Shown: positions 9,451-18,369, counted from the first letter of the stretch. The stretch: DNA of 47,037 bases from Spirochaetia bacterium (GCA_900769985.1 CAAGIS010000104.1:1-47037), one strand, 5' to 3'. Translations and numbers: made by a program. The notes: generated by a model from the sequence alone, not told the origin.

Positions 9451-9841
9451 GAAAATCTGCCTCTACAAAATTTCCTATAGTAACAGGACTTACGACAAGT
9501 TGGGCAATTCTGTCTCCGTTATTTATTACAAAATCTTCTGAACCAAGATTTATGAGAATCACTTTTACTTCTCCACGATAGTCGCTGTCTATAGTTCCCG
9601 GAGAATTTACACAGGCAATTCCGTTTTTTATGGCAAGACCGCTTCGTGCCCTTACTTGAATTTCAAAACCTTCCGGTATTTCAAAAAACAATCCTGTAGG
9701 AATTAAAGCGCGTTCCATTGGTTTAAGAGTAATGCTTTCTTCAAGGAACGCGCAAATGTCAGCCCCTGCACTTCCTTTTGTTTTATATTGCGGAAAAACA
9801 GCATTGTCTTTTGCAACACATTTTATATCAACTATATTCAT
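9401..9841 (-). CDS. dut: dUTP diphosphatase
   Basis: A 146-residue trimeric-type dUTPase that hydrolyses dUTP to dUMP and pyrophosphate, keeping uracil out of DNA. All five motifs are present: GSAGADICA (I), RSGLA (II), GTIDSDYRGEVKV (III, with the uracil-stacking Tyr), DRIAQLVV (IV) and the C-terminal GDGGFGSTG P-loop-like motif (V). It is the promoter-proximal gene of the lptF-lptG-tgt operon. No Shine-Dalgarno sequence precedes the ATG, and a TATAAT sits six bases upstream, so the mRNA is probably leaderless. Confidence 0.97.
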   Translation of the reverse strand: MNIVDIKCVAKDNAVFPQYKTKGSAGADICAFLEESITLKPMERALIPTGLFFEIPEGFEIQVRARSGLAIKNGIACVNSPGTIDSDYRGEVKVILINLGSEDFVINNGDRIAQLVVSPVTIGNFVEADFLEDSERGDGGFGSTGK

Positions 9842-9847
9842 ATTTTT

Positions 9848-9856
9848 ATTATATCA
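9848..9856 (-). promoter_or_regulatory. extended -10 promoter of dut
   Basis: On the reverse strand this reads TGATATAAT, an extended -10 (TGn-TATAAT), ending six bases before the dut ATG. The -35 position holds only TGTAAT, as is common for extended -10 promoters. The predicted start site falls on or next to the start codon. Confidence 0.55.
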
Positions 9857-9879
9857 TAAAATCAAACAGTATTACAGAC

Positions 9880-9932
9880 AAAAAGCCACAAGGCAGCAGA
9901 TTTTTAAATTCTGTTTTCCTTATGGCTTTTTT
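9880..9932 (-). terminator. terminator after pnp
   Basis: The arms at 9880-9893 and 9918-9932 are complementary over about 14 bp with one mismatch (AAAAAGCCACAAGG against CCTTATGGCTTTTT), giving a T-run on either strand. It lies just after the pnp stop (9957) and before the dut promoter region, isolating the two units. Confidence 0.7.
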
Positions 9933-9956
9933 CTTAATGCATCATATTAAAAAAAT

Positions 9957-12056
9957 TTATTTTTTTTCTAACTGTTCAACAGCGTCAATGTAAGACAACT
10001 GCAGACGACCTCTCTGGTCTACTTCGAGCAGTTTTACAGGAATCTGTTGACCTTCTTTGAGGACATCAGTAACTTTTTCTACACGACCGCGTGAAAGTTT
10101 TGAAATATGACAAAGACCTTCTTTTCCCGGAAGAATTTCAACGAAAGCACCAAAGTCTTTAATGCTTTTTACAGTTCCGTTATAAATTGTTCCAACTTCA
10201 GGATCTTCTGTAATTCCTTTAATGGCTTTCTTTGCTTCTTCGGCATTAGTTCCAGTTTTTCCGTAAATCGTAACAGTTCCATCATCATCAGTATTAATAG
10301 TAACGTTATACTGAGAACAAAGAGCTTTTACATTCTTTCCGCCAGGACCGATTAAAGCTCCGATTTTGTCAACAGGAATTTTCATCGTAAGGATTTTCGG
10401 TGCATACTGACTTACTGGCTGAGGTTTGTCAATGCATTTTTCCATAATTGAAAGGATATGAAGACGACCAACACGAGCCTGTTCCAGAGCATTTTTCATA
10501 ATTTCTGTTGTAACACCAGGAATCTTTATATCCATCTGGAATCCTGTAATACCGTCTTTAGTTCCTGCAACTTTAAAGTCCATATCACCAAGGTGGTCTT
10601 CTTCTCCAAGAATGTCGCTCAAAATCTTATAGCGCTCGTAATGTTCACCTTCTGTAATAAGACCCATTGCAATTCCTGCAACCATCTTTTTCATAGGAAC
10701 ACCTGCTGCAAGCATTGAAAGACATCCGCCGCAAGTAGAAGCCTGAGATGAAGAACCGTTAGATTCCATAATTTCAGAAACTACACGAACTGTATAAGGG
10801 AATTCTTCGCGACTTGGAACCATCGGTGCAAGAGAACGGCGTGCAAGGTTTCCATGACCGATTTCTCGGCGACCTGTAGTCAGCTTGCCTGTTTCTCCGA
10901 CAGAATACGGTGGAAAGTTATAGTGAAGGATAAAATGTTCTGAACGGTCTCCGTCAATATCATCATAAACCTGTTCGTCCATTGTAGTTCCGAGCGTACA
11001 TACAGCCAAAGACTGAGTTTCACCGCGGGTAAACAGCGCACTTCCATGCGGACGAGGAAGAACATTGATTTCGCAAGTTATAGGACGAATTTCATCACAT
11101 TTTCTTCCGTCAATTCTGACACCATCATCAAGAATTGCTTTTCTTAAAAGTTTATACTGAATGTCGTCAAACAGAGCATCAAAAAGTTTTTTCTGAGTTT
11201 CATCTTCAAGCTGTTGTGCATATTCTGCAGCAATCTGCTCTTTTACAGCTTTTACAGCATCGCCGCGAGCCTGTTTTCCGTCACGGAAATTAGCTTCTTT
11301 TACAAGAGGAGTTGCCTTTGCTTCAATTTCTTCTGCATTCTGCAATGTAACATTAAGAGGTGCAAGCGGAAGTTTTTCTTTTCCGGCAAGTTTCTGCAAA
11401 TCTTCCTGCAAATGACACATTGCAGTAATAAAGCCCTGTGCTTCTGCAAGAGCACCAAGCATAATTTCTTCAGTTGCTTCGTGAGCGCCACCTTCTACCA
11501 TTGTAAATCCTTCGGCAGTACCTGCTACGACGATTTCAAGTTCAGCCTTTTCAATTTCCTGAAAAGTAGGATTTATAATGTATTTTCCGTTCATATAAGC
11601 TACGCGGCAGGCAGCTACAGGACCATGGAAAGGTATATCAGAAATTGTAACTGCTGCACTTGAAGCAATTACAGCAAGAATATCAGGAGTATGAATGCCG
11701 TCTGTAGAAACACAAGTAGGCACAATCTGAATTTCGCGTCCAAATGACATTTCAAAAAGCGGACGCATAGGGCGGTCAATAAGGCGGCTTACCAAAATTT
11801 CTTTATCTTTTGGGCGGCCTTCTCTTTTTACAAATCCACCAGGAATTTTTCCTGCGGCATAAAATTTTTCGTTATATTCAACTGTGACAGGAACATAATC
11901 CATTCCTTCTACAACATTATGAGATGCACATACTGTTGCAATAATTGCAGTTCCTGCATACTGAGCGTAAACACAGCCGTTTGCCTGTTTACCAATTTTT
12001 CCTGTTTCAAGGATAAGTTCTTCATCTCCGATTTTGTAAGTAACTCTTTGTACCAT
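9957..12056 (-). CDS. pnp: polyribonucleotide nucleotidyltransferase
   Basis: A 699-residue PNPase, the phosphorolytic 3'-5' exoribonuclease and RNA-tailing enzyme. Order of domains: first RNase PH-like core (to about 220, with KIPGGFVKREGRP and LIDRPMRPLF), an all-helical linker, the second catalytic core (GRKCDEIRPI, FTRGETQSL, STCGG, MDFKVAGTKDGITGFQMDIK with catalytic Asp residues), a KH domain (KIGALIGPGGKNVKAL, about 565-620) and an S1 domain (GTVKSIKDFGAFVEI to the C-terminus). The ribosome-binding site is GAAGGAAG. It follows rpsO as in many bacteria, with a terminator between them. Confidence 0.98.
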   Translation of the reverse strand: MVQRVTYKIGDEELILETGKIGKQANGCVYAQYAGTAIIATVCASHNVVEGMDYVPVTVEYNEKFYAAGKIPGGFVKREGRPKDKEILVSRLIDRPMRPLFEMSFGREIQIVPTCVSTDGIHTPDILAVIASSAAVTISDIPFHGPVAACRVAYMNGKYIINPTFQEIEKAELEIVVAGTAEGFTMVEGGAHEATEEIMLGALAEAQGFITAMCHLQEDLQKLAGKEKLPLAPLNVTLQNAEEIEAKATPLVKEANFRDGKQARGDAVKAVKEQIAAEYAQQLEDETQKKLFDALFDDIQYKLLRKAILDDGVRIDGRKCDEIRPITCEINVLPRPHGSALFTRGETQSLAVCTLGTTMDEQVYDDIDGDRSEHFILHYNFPPYSVGETGKLTTGRREIGHGNLARRSLAPMVPSREEFPYTVRVVSEIMESNGSSSQASTCGGCLSMLAAGVPMKKMVAGIAMGLITEGEHYERYKILSDILGEEDHLGDMDFKVAGTKDGITGFQMDIKIPGVTTEIMKNALEQARVGRLHILSIMEKCIDKPQPVSQYAPKILTMKIPVDKIGALIGPGGKNVKALCSQYNVTINTDDDGTVTIYGKTGTNAEEAKKAIKGITEDPEVGTIYNGTVKSIKDFGAFVEILPGKEGLCHISKLSRGRVEKVTDVLKEGQQIPVKLLEVDQRGRLQLSYIDAVEQLEKK

Positions 12057-12137
12057 CTTTCTTCCTTCTTTTAACTTCTTTTCCGTTTTTTAAGGCGGTG
12101 CCTGTATCATAAAAATCAAATGAATTTTTATGGCTTC

Positions 12138-12184
12138 AAAAAAAAAGGACGGCAGTTTTATAACAATAACCGTCCATTTTTTTA
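12138..12184 (-). terminator. terminator or attenuator between rpsO and pnp
   Basis: GGACGG (12147-12152) pairs with CCGTCC (12170-12175), extended by A/T tracts. On the reverse strand the stem is followed by about nine T. It starts immediately after the rpsO stop. No good promoter is seen between it and pnp, so pnp may depend partly on readthrough. Confidence 0.75.
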
Positions 12185-12454
12185 CTACTTGCGCAAATTT
12201 AAATCCTTAATAAGTGCGCGGTATGTTTCAAGATTTGTGCGCTGGAGATATTTCAAAAGTTTTTTTCTCTGTCCGATAACTTTTAAAAGACTTCTTTTTG
12301 CACTCTTATCTTTAGGGAAATTCTTTACATGAGCTGTAAGTTGTTCTACCCTTGCAGTAAGAAGCGCAACTTGAACTTTTGTGTTTCCAGTATCATTTTC
12401 ATTTGCACCAAATTTGCTGACAAGTGAAGCTGACTGTTCTTTTGTAAGTGCCAT
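12185..12454 (-). CDS. rpsO: 30S ribosomal protein S15
   Basis: An 89-residue S15, which binds the 16S rRNA central domain early in 30S assembly. The full-length match includes TGNTKVQVALLTARVEQLTAHVK, broken here by region, followed by KDKSAKRSLLKVIGQRKKLLKYL and the C-terminal LIKDLNLRK. The ribosome-binding site is AAGGAG. It is followed by a terminator and then pnp. Confidence 0.98.
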   Translation of the reverse strand: MALTKEQSASLVSKFGANENDTGNTKVQVALLTARVEQLTAHVKNFPKDKSAKRSLLKVIGQRKKLLKYLQRTNLETYRALIKDLNLRK

Positions 12455-12548
12455 TATAAAACTCCTTGTGCGGTTAACAAAATAACTCGCAATAAAAATT
12501 TACTGTCTGTATACGCGGAATATCTGCAGGTCATAATTTGAGTTAAAA

Positions 12549-12578
12549 ATTATAATCACAACACAATCCGTAAAACAA
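12549..12578 (-). promoter_or_regulatory. promoter of rpsO
   Basis: On the reverse strand, TTGTTT (12573-12578), an 18-bp spacer and TATAAT (12549-12554). It would give an mRNA leader of about 90 nt. S15 genes are often autoregulated through the leader; I did not resolve a specific fold. Confidence 0.5.
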
Positions 12579-12675
12579 ACTATGTAATTCTATAAAAAAA
12601 TGTATTTTTAATCAATAGAATATTTACACAGAAAATTTACAAGTATGTTTCTTTCCGCAAATCATAAAATACAAC

Positions 12676-12717
12676 TGTACAAAGAGATTTTTTAAAGTTA
12701 TACTAGGCTAACTTTAA
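12676..12717 (+). promoter_or_regulatory. promoter with overlapping palindromic operator for the envelope ABC cassette
   Basis: TGTACA (12676-12681), a 17-bp spacer and TATACT (12699-12704) form a promoter pointing at the LolD-like gene. A perfect inverted repeat, TTAAAGTTA (12692-12700) and TAACTTTAA (12709-12717) with an 8-bp spacer, covers the -10 and start site, the usual place for a repressor. The rest of the 315-bp gap (12455-12769) holds the divergent rpsO promoter and its leader; I see no gene in it. Confidence 0.5.
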
Positions 12718-12769
12718 GTTTTTTTGTAAACTATAAAAACTTTAATACTTTACTTTAAGAGGAGAGATT

Positions 12770-13489
12770 ATGAATGAAATCGTAAAAATCCTTAATGTCT
12801 GCAAAACCTATTCCATGGGTACGCAGAAAAAAAAATTTTCAAAAGCAGAAAACGACACGACGGCAAAAGTCCATGCTCTCAACGGAGTTTCTGCAGTAAT
12901 TGAAAAAGGCGAATTTACCGCAATCGCAGGACCGTCAGGAAGCGGAAAAACTACGCTTTTAAATTTAATCGGTGCTCTTGACTCAATTACATCAGGTGAC
13001 ATTTTTGTAGACGGAACCGGGCTTGCAGGAATGAACAAAAAACAGAAGACGCTTCTCCGCCGCGAAAAAATCGGATTTATTTTTCAAAGTTATAATTTAA
13101 TTCCTGTTCTGACAGCTCAAGAAAACGTAGAACTTGGACTTCAACTTTTAAACAGTTTTTCAAAAGAAGAAGTAAAAGAGAAATCTTGGGCAATCTTAAA
13201 TGAAGTCGGACTTAACGGTATGCAGGACAGACTTCCCTCTCAATTAAGCGGCGGCCAGCAGCAGAGAATTTCAATAGCACGCGCACTTGTAAAAGAACCT
13301 GCCGTCATTCTTGCAGACGAACCTACTGCAAACCTTGACTCAAAAAACAGCGCAATGATTATTGACCTGATGAAAGAACTTAACGAAAAACACAGCATAA
13401 CCTGCATTTTTTCTACTCACGACCAGCTTGTAATGCAGAATGTCCGCCGCATAATTCGCCTGAAAGACGGAATGCTGGACAATCAGTAA
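12770..13489 (+). CDS. LolD/MacB-type ABC transporter ATP-binding protein
   Basis: A 239-residue ATPase. Walker A GPSGSGKT (54-61), Q-loop FQSYNLIP, signature LSGGQ (159-163), Walker B VILADEPT (179-186) with catalytic Glu184, D-loop NLDS and H-loop STHD. It belongs to the LolD/MacB/FtsE class that powers mechanotransmission rather than transport through the membrane. An extra Lys-rich insert (about 18-33) sits before the A-loop region. The ribosome-binding site is AGGAG. It is the first gene of a five-gene unit with both permeases immediately downstream (14 bp gap). Confidence 0.93.
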   Translation: MNEIVKILNVCKTYSMGTQKKKFSKAENDTTAKVHALNGVSAVIEKGEFTAIAGPSGSGKTTLLNLIGALDSITSGDIFVDGTGLAGMNKKQKTLLRREKIGFIFQSYNLIPVLTAQENVELGLQLLNSFSKEEVKEKSWAILNEVGLNGMQDRLPSQLSGGQQQRISIARALVKEPAVILADEPTANLDSKNSAMIIDLMKELNEKHSITCIFSTHDQLVMQNVRRIIRLKDGMLDNQ

Positions 13490-13503
13490 AACCGGAGAAC
13501 AGT

Positions 13504-14781
13504 ATGATTTTAAAAATGGCATGGAAAAATATTTTCCGTTATAAAAAAAGGACTTTAGTTACTGCAAGCGCAATCGCATTCGGCGTTCTTTTTACAGTTT
13601 TGTTCAATGCACTTATTTTCGGCCTTTCAAATGAAAGCGAAATAAATATTCTTGAATATGAAACGCCGGGAGCAAAAATTTTTGCAGAAGGTTATTTTGA
13701 AGAAATTAAAAAACTTCCGATGGAATATCTTATCGAAGGAAAGGATGCTTCAAAAGCTACTTCATATCTTGAGTCAAAAAAAATTCCTTACACAAAAGAA
13801 ATTCAAACTGAATGTGAAATCTATTTTAATGAAGATTATTTTGAAACATCAGGCAGCATGACAGGAATTTTAAGCGCAGTAGAAGTTGAAAAAGCAAAAG
13901 ACGTTTTTTCGCTTCACAAAAGCATTGAATCAGGTTCATGGCTTAAAAAAGAAGAGGACGGAAGCGCCTGCACCGGTGCTGTTGTCGGGAGCTGGATGGC
14001 AGATGACATGAACGCACAACCGGGCTGGTTCATTACAGTTCAGTGTAAAGGAAGGGGCGGTTTTTCGCAGACAATAGACGTTCCCATTGTAGGTATCATT
14101 CACTGCCCTGATGCAGAAATAAATTCTTCGTATATTTTTATGGACATCGATTACATTGACGAAATGCTTTCAATGGAAAAAGCCGTTACTGCAATAGACA
14201 TAGGACTTGGCGGTGCAGGACTTGCCGACAGGAATTTTAAAAGATTTTCTTCTGAAATAAAAAAAACTGACATTTTAAATAATTCACTTGAACTCAAAAG
14301 CTGGCGCGAAATACAAGCAGACGTTCTTTCTGTCGATGATATGTATTCGTTATACTGCAATATCATTATGGCATTTATGTTTATAATTGCTGCAGTAGGA
14401 ATAAGTAATACAATGCTTATGAGTGTTATGGAACGCCGGAACGAAATCGGAATGTTAAAAGCTATGGGGTACAGTTCTTTCTATATAAAACGGCTTTTTA
14501 TGTGGGAAGGTGTATCAATAGGAATTGCAGGCTGTGTCATTGGATGTACTGCAGCGTGCCTTTTAAATATTCCGCTTTCAACAAAAGGAATAGACTTTAC
14601 TTCTACTCTTTCAAACGTAAGCATGGGGTATAGAATTTCAGGACTTATAAAAAGTGGTTGGGATATTCCTGGTTTTATCCGTGTAACGCTTGGTGCGCTT
14701 ATAGTTGCAGGAATTGCAGCATTTATTCCCACAAATTCAATTTTAAAGAATGAAGTTGCAGACATCTTCAGAAAAAACTGA
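13504..14781 (+). CDS. FtsX/MacB-family ABC permease (first of two)
   Basis: A 425-residue membrane protein: the MAWKNIFRYKKRT amphipathic start typical of MacB/LolC-type permeases, helix 1 at about 17-40, a large periplasmic MacB_PCD domain (about 40-275), then three C-terminal helices in an FtsX domain containing NTMLMSVMERRNEIGMLKAMGYS, the coupling helix that contacts the ATPase. GGAG precedes the ATG. It is the partner of the next gene. Such permeases move lipoproteins, peptides or hydrophobic compounds from the inner membrane toward the periplasm. Confidence 0.92.
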   Translation: MILKMAWKNIFRYKKRTLVTASAIAFGVLFTVLFNALIFGLSNESEINILEYETPGAKIFAEGYFEEIKKLPMEYLIEGKDASKATSYLESKKIPYTKEIQTECEIYFNEDYFETSGSMTGILSAVEVEKAKDVFSLHKSIESGSWLKKEEDGSACTGAVVGSWMADDMNAQPGWFITVQCKGRGGFSQTIDVPIVGIIHCPDAEINSSYIFMDIDYIDEMLSMEKAVTAIDIGLGGAGLADRNFKRFSSEIKKTDILNNSLELKSWREIQADVLSVDDMYSLYCNIIMAFMFIIAAVGISNTMLMSVMERRNEIGMLKAMGYSSFYIKRLFMWEGVSIGIAGCVIGCTAACLLNIPLSTKGIDFTSTLSNVSMGYRISGLIKSGWDIPGFIRVTLGALIVAGIAAFIPTNSILKNEVADIFRKN

Positions 14782-14803
14782 TGAAAAATCAAAAGGAAAA
14801 ATT

Positions 14804-16093
14804 ATGAAATCTGGAAACATAAGCCTTCTTTTTACAATGGCATGGAAGAATATACGACGCAACAAAAGGCGTTCTATTTTGACAGGCGGTGCACTTTTTC
14901 TTGTTACGCTTTTTGTCACGCTGTATATGGCAACAGAATACGGTTCTATGGACGATATGAAATACAACATCGTGCATAATAAAATGGGTGTCGTCCGCAT
15001 ACGAAATCCGCTCTACACAAAAAATGAACGTATCAATCCTTTGAGCCAGTATGTTCCGAATACAGTTCAATTAATTGAAAAACTTGAATCAATGCCTGGC
15101 ATAATAAGGGCAGAACCTAAAATCGTTACGGGAGCGGCTGTCTATCAGGAAGGAGATACAAAAACTTCAAGCCTTCTTGGAATTGACTTTGCACACAGCA
15201 ATTACTTTAAAGACAAAGACATGCAGATTTTAAGCGGTGACATAGAACCGTTAAAAGAACTTTCTTCTTCCGGTAAAAAATCAGGCAGACTCTGTGCCGT
15301 TACAAATCATTTTGCAGATACGTTCAGCCTTAAAGCCGGTGATAAATTTACTATTATGACACAGACTGCCAGAAACGGAACGAACGGCTGTACCCTTACA
15401 GTTCAGGCAGTTGTTCATCTTTCTGACGGCGATTATGCAGGAAACTTTATTTTTATGGATTTTCTTCAGGCTTCGTCGCTTTTAAGAATGAACGGCAACG
15501 CTACTGAAATCCTTGTTTTTACAGAAGACTGGCAGGACGTTGAAAAAACAAAAAAACTTGCATCATTTCTCAAAGAACAGGAAGAGTTTTCTTCCCTCGA
15601 AATTACACCCTGGCCCGAAGGAAATTCTTTTTTGCAGCTTCTTGAATTTACAGACCAGATTTATTTTGTCTTTGCCTTGATTTTCTTTATTCTGTCTGCA
15701 ATCGTAATTTTCAATTCGTCAATGCTCAGCGTAATGGAACGTAAGCAGGAAATAGGTTCGCTTTTATCACTCGGAATGAGCGGACATACTATCGTATTTT
15801 TATTTCTGCTTGAAACAATCATAACATCAGCAATCGCTGTAGTTCTCGGTTCTGTTACGGCAGGAATTCTCATAAACATTACTAACAAAACAGGAATCAA
15901 CCTTGCACAGTTTTCTGCTTTCAACACTTACGAAGGTTTCAACATAAAAATGATTCTGTACCCGAACCTTGATTTTTGCCGTTACGTTGAATTTGCACTG
16001 ACAGGATTTTTAACAGCTGTCATTGCGTGTATAATACCTGCAAGAATGGCATTGAACGTTCAGCCTGCAGAAGCTCTCAGGTCAGAAAACTGA
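14804..16093 (+). CDS. FtsX/MacB-family ABC permease (second of two)
   Basis: A 429-residue homologue of the preceding permease. I start it at the ATG at 14804, which has AAGGA six bases upstream and begins MKSGNISLLFTMAWKNIRRNKRRS. An in-frame ATG at 14750 would overlap the previous gene by 32 bp. Helix 1 is followed by a periplasmic domain, then three helices with NSSMLSVMERKQEIGSLLSLGMS. The two permeases plus the ATPase form a LolCDE-like heteromeric complex. Confidence 0.92.
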   Translation: MKSGNISLLFTMAWKNIRRNKRRSILTGGALFLVTLFVTLYMATEYGSMDDMKYNIVHNKMGVVRIRNPLYTKNERINPLSQYVPNTVQLIEKLESMPGIIRAEPKIVTGAAVYQEGDTKTSSLLGIDFAHSNYFKDKDMQILSGDIEPLKELSSSGKKSGRLCAVTNHFADTFSLKAGDKFTIMTQTARNGTNGCTLTVQAVVHLSDGDYAGNFIFMDFLQASSLLRMNGNATEILVFTEDWQDVEKTKKLASFLKEQEEFSSLEITPWPEGNSFLQLLEFTDQIYFVFALIFFILSAIVIFNSSMLSVMERKQEIGSLLSLGMSGHTIVFLFLLETIITSAIAVVLGSVTAGILINITNKTGINLAQFSAFNTYEGFNIKMILYPNLDFCRYVEFALTGFLTAVIACIIPARMALNVQPAEALRSEN

Positions 16094-16144
16094 TGGTGGT
16101 TTTATCAAATTAAATTTTATCAGAAAAAAATGGAGGAATAAATT

Positions 16145-16885
16145 ATGAAAAAATTATGTACTTTTATGATAACTGCAATAATCGCTTTATCAGGAAGTTT
16201 TGCAGACGCCCTTTCTGTTGAACAAATTATGGCAAAATATGATGCAAACGATAATTTTGAAACTTGCAAAATGAAAGCTGAACTTTCTGTAACTGACAAG
16301 TTTGGAACGACAAAAACGACTTTTGAATCATACCAGCGAAAAAACAATGATACACTCATAATCGTTGCAGACGGTCCTGATGCAGGACAGAAAATCCTTC
16401 GCCTTGAAAATTCCGTGTACCTTTACTATCCTGATGCAGAAGAACTCATAAGACTTCAAGGAAGCGCACTTAAAGACAGCATAATGGGGTCTGATTTTAG
16501 TTATGAAGATTTAACAGGCAACGACAGTACTCTTGAAAATTACACAGGCGAACTTTTAGGAACAGAAAAAATCGACGGTTTTGAATGTTATCACCTTATG
16601 CTTACAGCAAAAACAAAAAAACAGCTGTATCAAAAACAGGAATTATGGATTGACTGTTCTATGTTTGTCGGCAGAAAAGAAATAATGTATTCTGCAAGCG
16701 GCAAGGCATTGAGCGAAAGCATAATGACAGAATTTAAAAAATTTGGCAAATATTATATAGGAACAAAAGGCAGAATGGTGAATCTTTTAAAAAAATCAAG
16801 CGTTACAGAAATGAACATTACTTTTATAGAATTTGACATACCGCTTTCTGACAAGCTTTTTTCAAAGGACGAACTTGCATGGTAA
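16145..16885 (+). CDS. LolA-like periplasmic outer-membrane lipoprotein-sorting family protein
   Basis: A 246-residue protein with a signal peptide (MKKLCTFMITAIIALSGSFA, cleavage near 20-22). The mature part matches the LolA-like sorting family found beside MacB-type transporters: EQIMAKYDAN, the strand pairs around YQRKNNDTLIIVADGPDAGQ in part, VYLYYPDAEELIRL, the diagnostic SDFSYEDLTG, and FECYHLMLTAK. LolA-fold proteins carry acyl chains in a hydrophobic half-barrel across the periplasm. GGAGG lies upstream. Its place between the permeases and a beta-barrel gene fits a chaperone passing cargo outward. The cargo is unknown. Confidence 0.85.
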   Translation: MKKLCTFMITAIIALSGSFADALSVEQIMAKYDANDNFETCKMKAELSVTDKFGTTKTTFESYQRKNNDTLIIVADGPDAGQKILRLENSVYLYYPDAEELIRLQGSALKDSIMGSDFSYEDLTGNDSTLENYTGELLGTEKIDGFECYHLMLTAKTKKQLYQKQELWIDCSMFVGRKEIMYSASGKALSESIMTEFKKFGKYYIGTKGRMVNLLKKSSVTEMNITFIEFDIPLSDKLFSKDELAW

Positions 16886-18066
16886 AAAAAAGTGTAAAAA
16901 AAATTTCTGTTTTGCTGGCTGCAGTTGCATATGCAGTTTTTACTGCAGGCAATATTTTTGCCGATGTAAAACCCGGCGCAGAAATTTCAGTTAATTCAGG
17001 ATATCTTCATCTTGACTCCCCTTTGCTCAAAAACGAAGATTTATGGTATTCAAATGCACAAGCAAAAATAAAACTTGACGCAGCTTTTTCTTCTGCCGTA
17101 AAAGCATATATAGAAGGACGTGCAGACGTTACTTCCGTTCCTGAAATGATAAATCCTATAGACAATTCCACGATTCCTGCAACAGCACATATAGCCTTTT
17201 CACTTCACAAAGCATATATGAAATTCCGTCTGCCATTCGGACTTCCTGGAGGCGACATTCGCATTGCTGTAGGAAAAATGCCTTTATCATGGGGATACGG
17301 ACTTTTTTATAATGCAGGCGACTTGATATTTGGAAGCAATCCGTTAAATTTGACAGGCACAGCTTCAGTTTCTGCTGCAACATCGCTTAATTTTTCTTCT
17401 TCAACTCTGTCTGATTTCCGCACTGCAACTGACTGGATTTTTGCACTTACAGTTCCTTTAGTAAAAGGAATTCAAATCGAGGCTATCGCACTGCCTCCAA
17501 TAGAAAATGCAGCATTGTATAATTACGGACGTTTTGGCGGCCGTGCACAGTTCAACCCGGAACTTGTAATGCTTGAAAACATTGAAGCAGGTTATCTTGC
17601 AGACGGAAATCTTGCTGCCCAAAGATTTTATGTTTCACTAGATGGAAATTTATGGCTTGACTACAATATAAATGTCAGCACCGTATTAAAAAAAGATGAT
17701 GGTTTTGCAAAAGAAAGCTTTGAATGTTCGCTTGCACTTTCAAAAGTATTTTACATACAGACAGATGTTCAGAATCATCAGCTTCAGTTACGGGCAGAAA
17801 GCCTCTGGACTCCATTTGAAGAAAAACTCGGTATTTTCGGTTTCATATCATACCAAATAACAGAAACTGTTTCGATTGCAGGAACATATATTTTCTGTTC
17901 AATTGATGAAACAAATAAAAAAATTGACGGAAATTCACATTTTGCAGGAATTTCTGTCGTATGGGAACCAATAAGTGCGCTGGAACTTTCGCTTGAAGGA
18001 ATGCTGAACGTACAAAAACCCGAAGAACTTGCCAATGTCAGTGCAGGAATAAAATATCGCTATTAA
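16879..18066 (+). CDS. predicted outer-membrane beta-barrel protein
   Basis: A 395-residue protein overlapping the previous gene by 7 bp. A signal peptide runs to about residue 29 (AGNIFA-DVKPG). The rest is alternating amphipathic beta-strands with many aromatic residues and glycine turns, ending GIKYRY, a C-terminal aromatic beta-signal typical of BamA-assembled barrels. Regions such as the one with IRIAVGKMPLSWGYGLFYNAGD resemble porin-like proteins. It is last in the ABC cassette, so it could be the outer-membrane exit or receptor for the exported molecule. No specific family is recognised. Confidence 0.75.
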   Translation: MVKKSVKKISVLLAAVAYAVFTAGNIFADVKPGAEISVNSGYLHLDSPLLKNEDLWYSNAQAKIKLDAAFSSAVKAYIEGRADVTSVPEMINPIDNSTIPATAHIAFSLHKAYMKFRLPFGLPGGDIRIAVGKMPLSWGYGLFYNAGDLIFGSNPLNLTGTASVSAATSLNFSSSTLSDFRTATDWIFALTVPLVKGIQIEAIALPPIENAALYNYGRFGGRAQFNPELVMLENIEAGYLADGNLAAQRFYVSLDGNLWLDYNINVSTVLKKDDGFAKESFECSLALSKVFYIQTDVQNHQLQLRAESLWTPFEEKLGIFGFISYQITETVSIAGTYIFCSIDETNKKIDGNSHFAGISVVWEPISALELSLEGMLNVQKPEELANVSAGIKYRY

Positions 18067-18100
18067 CAAAATCAAAAAAATATAAAAATCAAGAATCAAA

Positions 18101-18143
18101 AAAAAAGCGCGGCTTTCAAAAAAAAAGAAAACCGCGCTTTTTT
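18101..18143. terminator. bidirectional terminator between the ABC cassette and rpmE
   Basis: The arms at 18101-18117 and 18127-18143 pair over about 17 bp with one mismatch (core GCGCGG against CCGCGC). They are flanked by A-run and T-run on both sides, so the hairpin can end both converging transcripts. Confidence 0.85.
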
Positions 18144-18156
18144 GATATAACAAAAA

Positions 18157-18369
18157 TTATTGTTTATCTGCTTTAATACCGTAACGTTTGTTAAAGCGAT
18201 CGATACGTCCTGCAGTATCAACAAGTTTCTGCTTACCAGTATAGAATGGGTGACATGCAGAACAAATTTCAACGTTCATATTCTTTACAGTTGAACGTGT
18301 TTCAATTACATTGCCACATACGCAAGTAATTTTTGTAAGTGTGTACTCCGGATGAATATCCTTTTTCAT
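18157..18369 (-). CDS. rpmE: 50S ribosomal protein L31, zinc-binding form
   Basis: A 70-residue L31 of the C+ type with zinc ligands C16, C18, C36 and C39. Family markers: MKKDIHPEY at the start and CHPFYTGKQKLVDTAGRIDRF in part at 39-59. Zinc-replete L31 is a zinc store that a Cys-free paralogue can replace under zinc limitation; no paralogue is seen here. The ribosome-binding site is AGGAG. It has its own strong promoter behind rho. Confidence 0.98.
   Translation of the reverse strand: MKKDIHPEYTLTKITCVCGNVIETRSTVKNMNVEICSACHPFYTGKQKLVDTAGRIDRFNKRYGIKADKQ

Noticed and set aside
11214..11663. 149-codon forward frame antisense to pnp
   Set aside because: It lies wholly inside pnp, has a Cys/Phe-rich composition typical of an antisense shadow, and no ribosome-binding site.
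14750..14803. Longer N-terminus for the second permease
   Set aside because: It would add 18 hydrophilic residues that overlap the first permease gene. The ATG at 14804 has a good ribosome-binding site and yields the family N-terminus.
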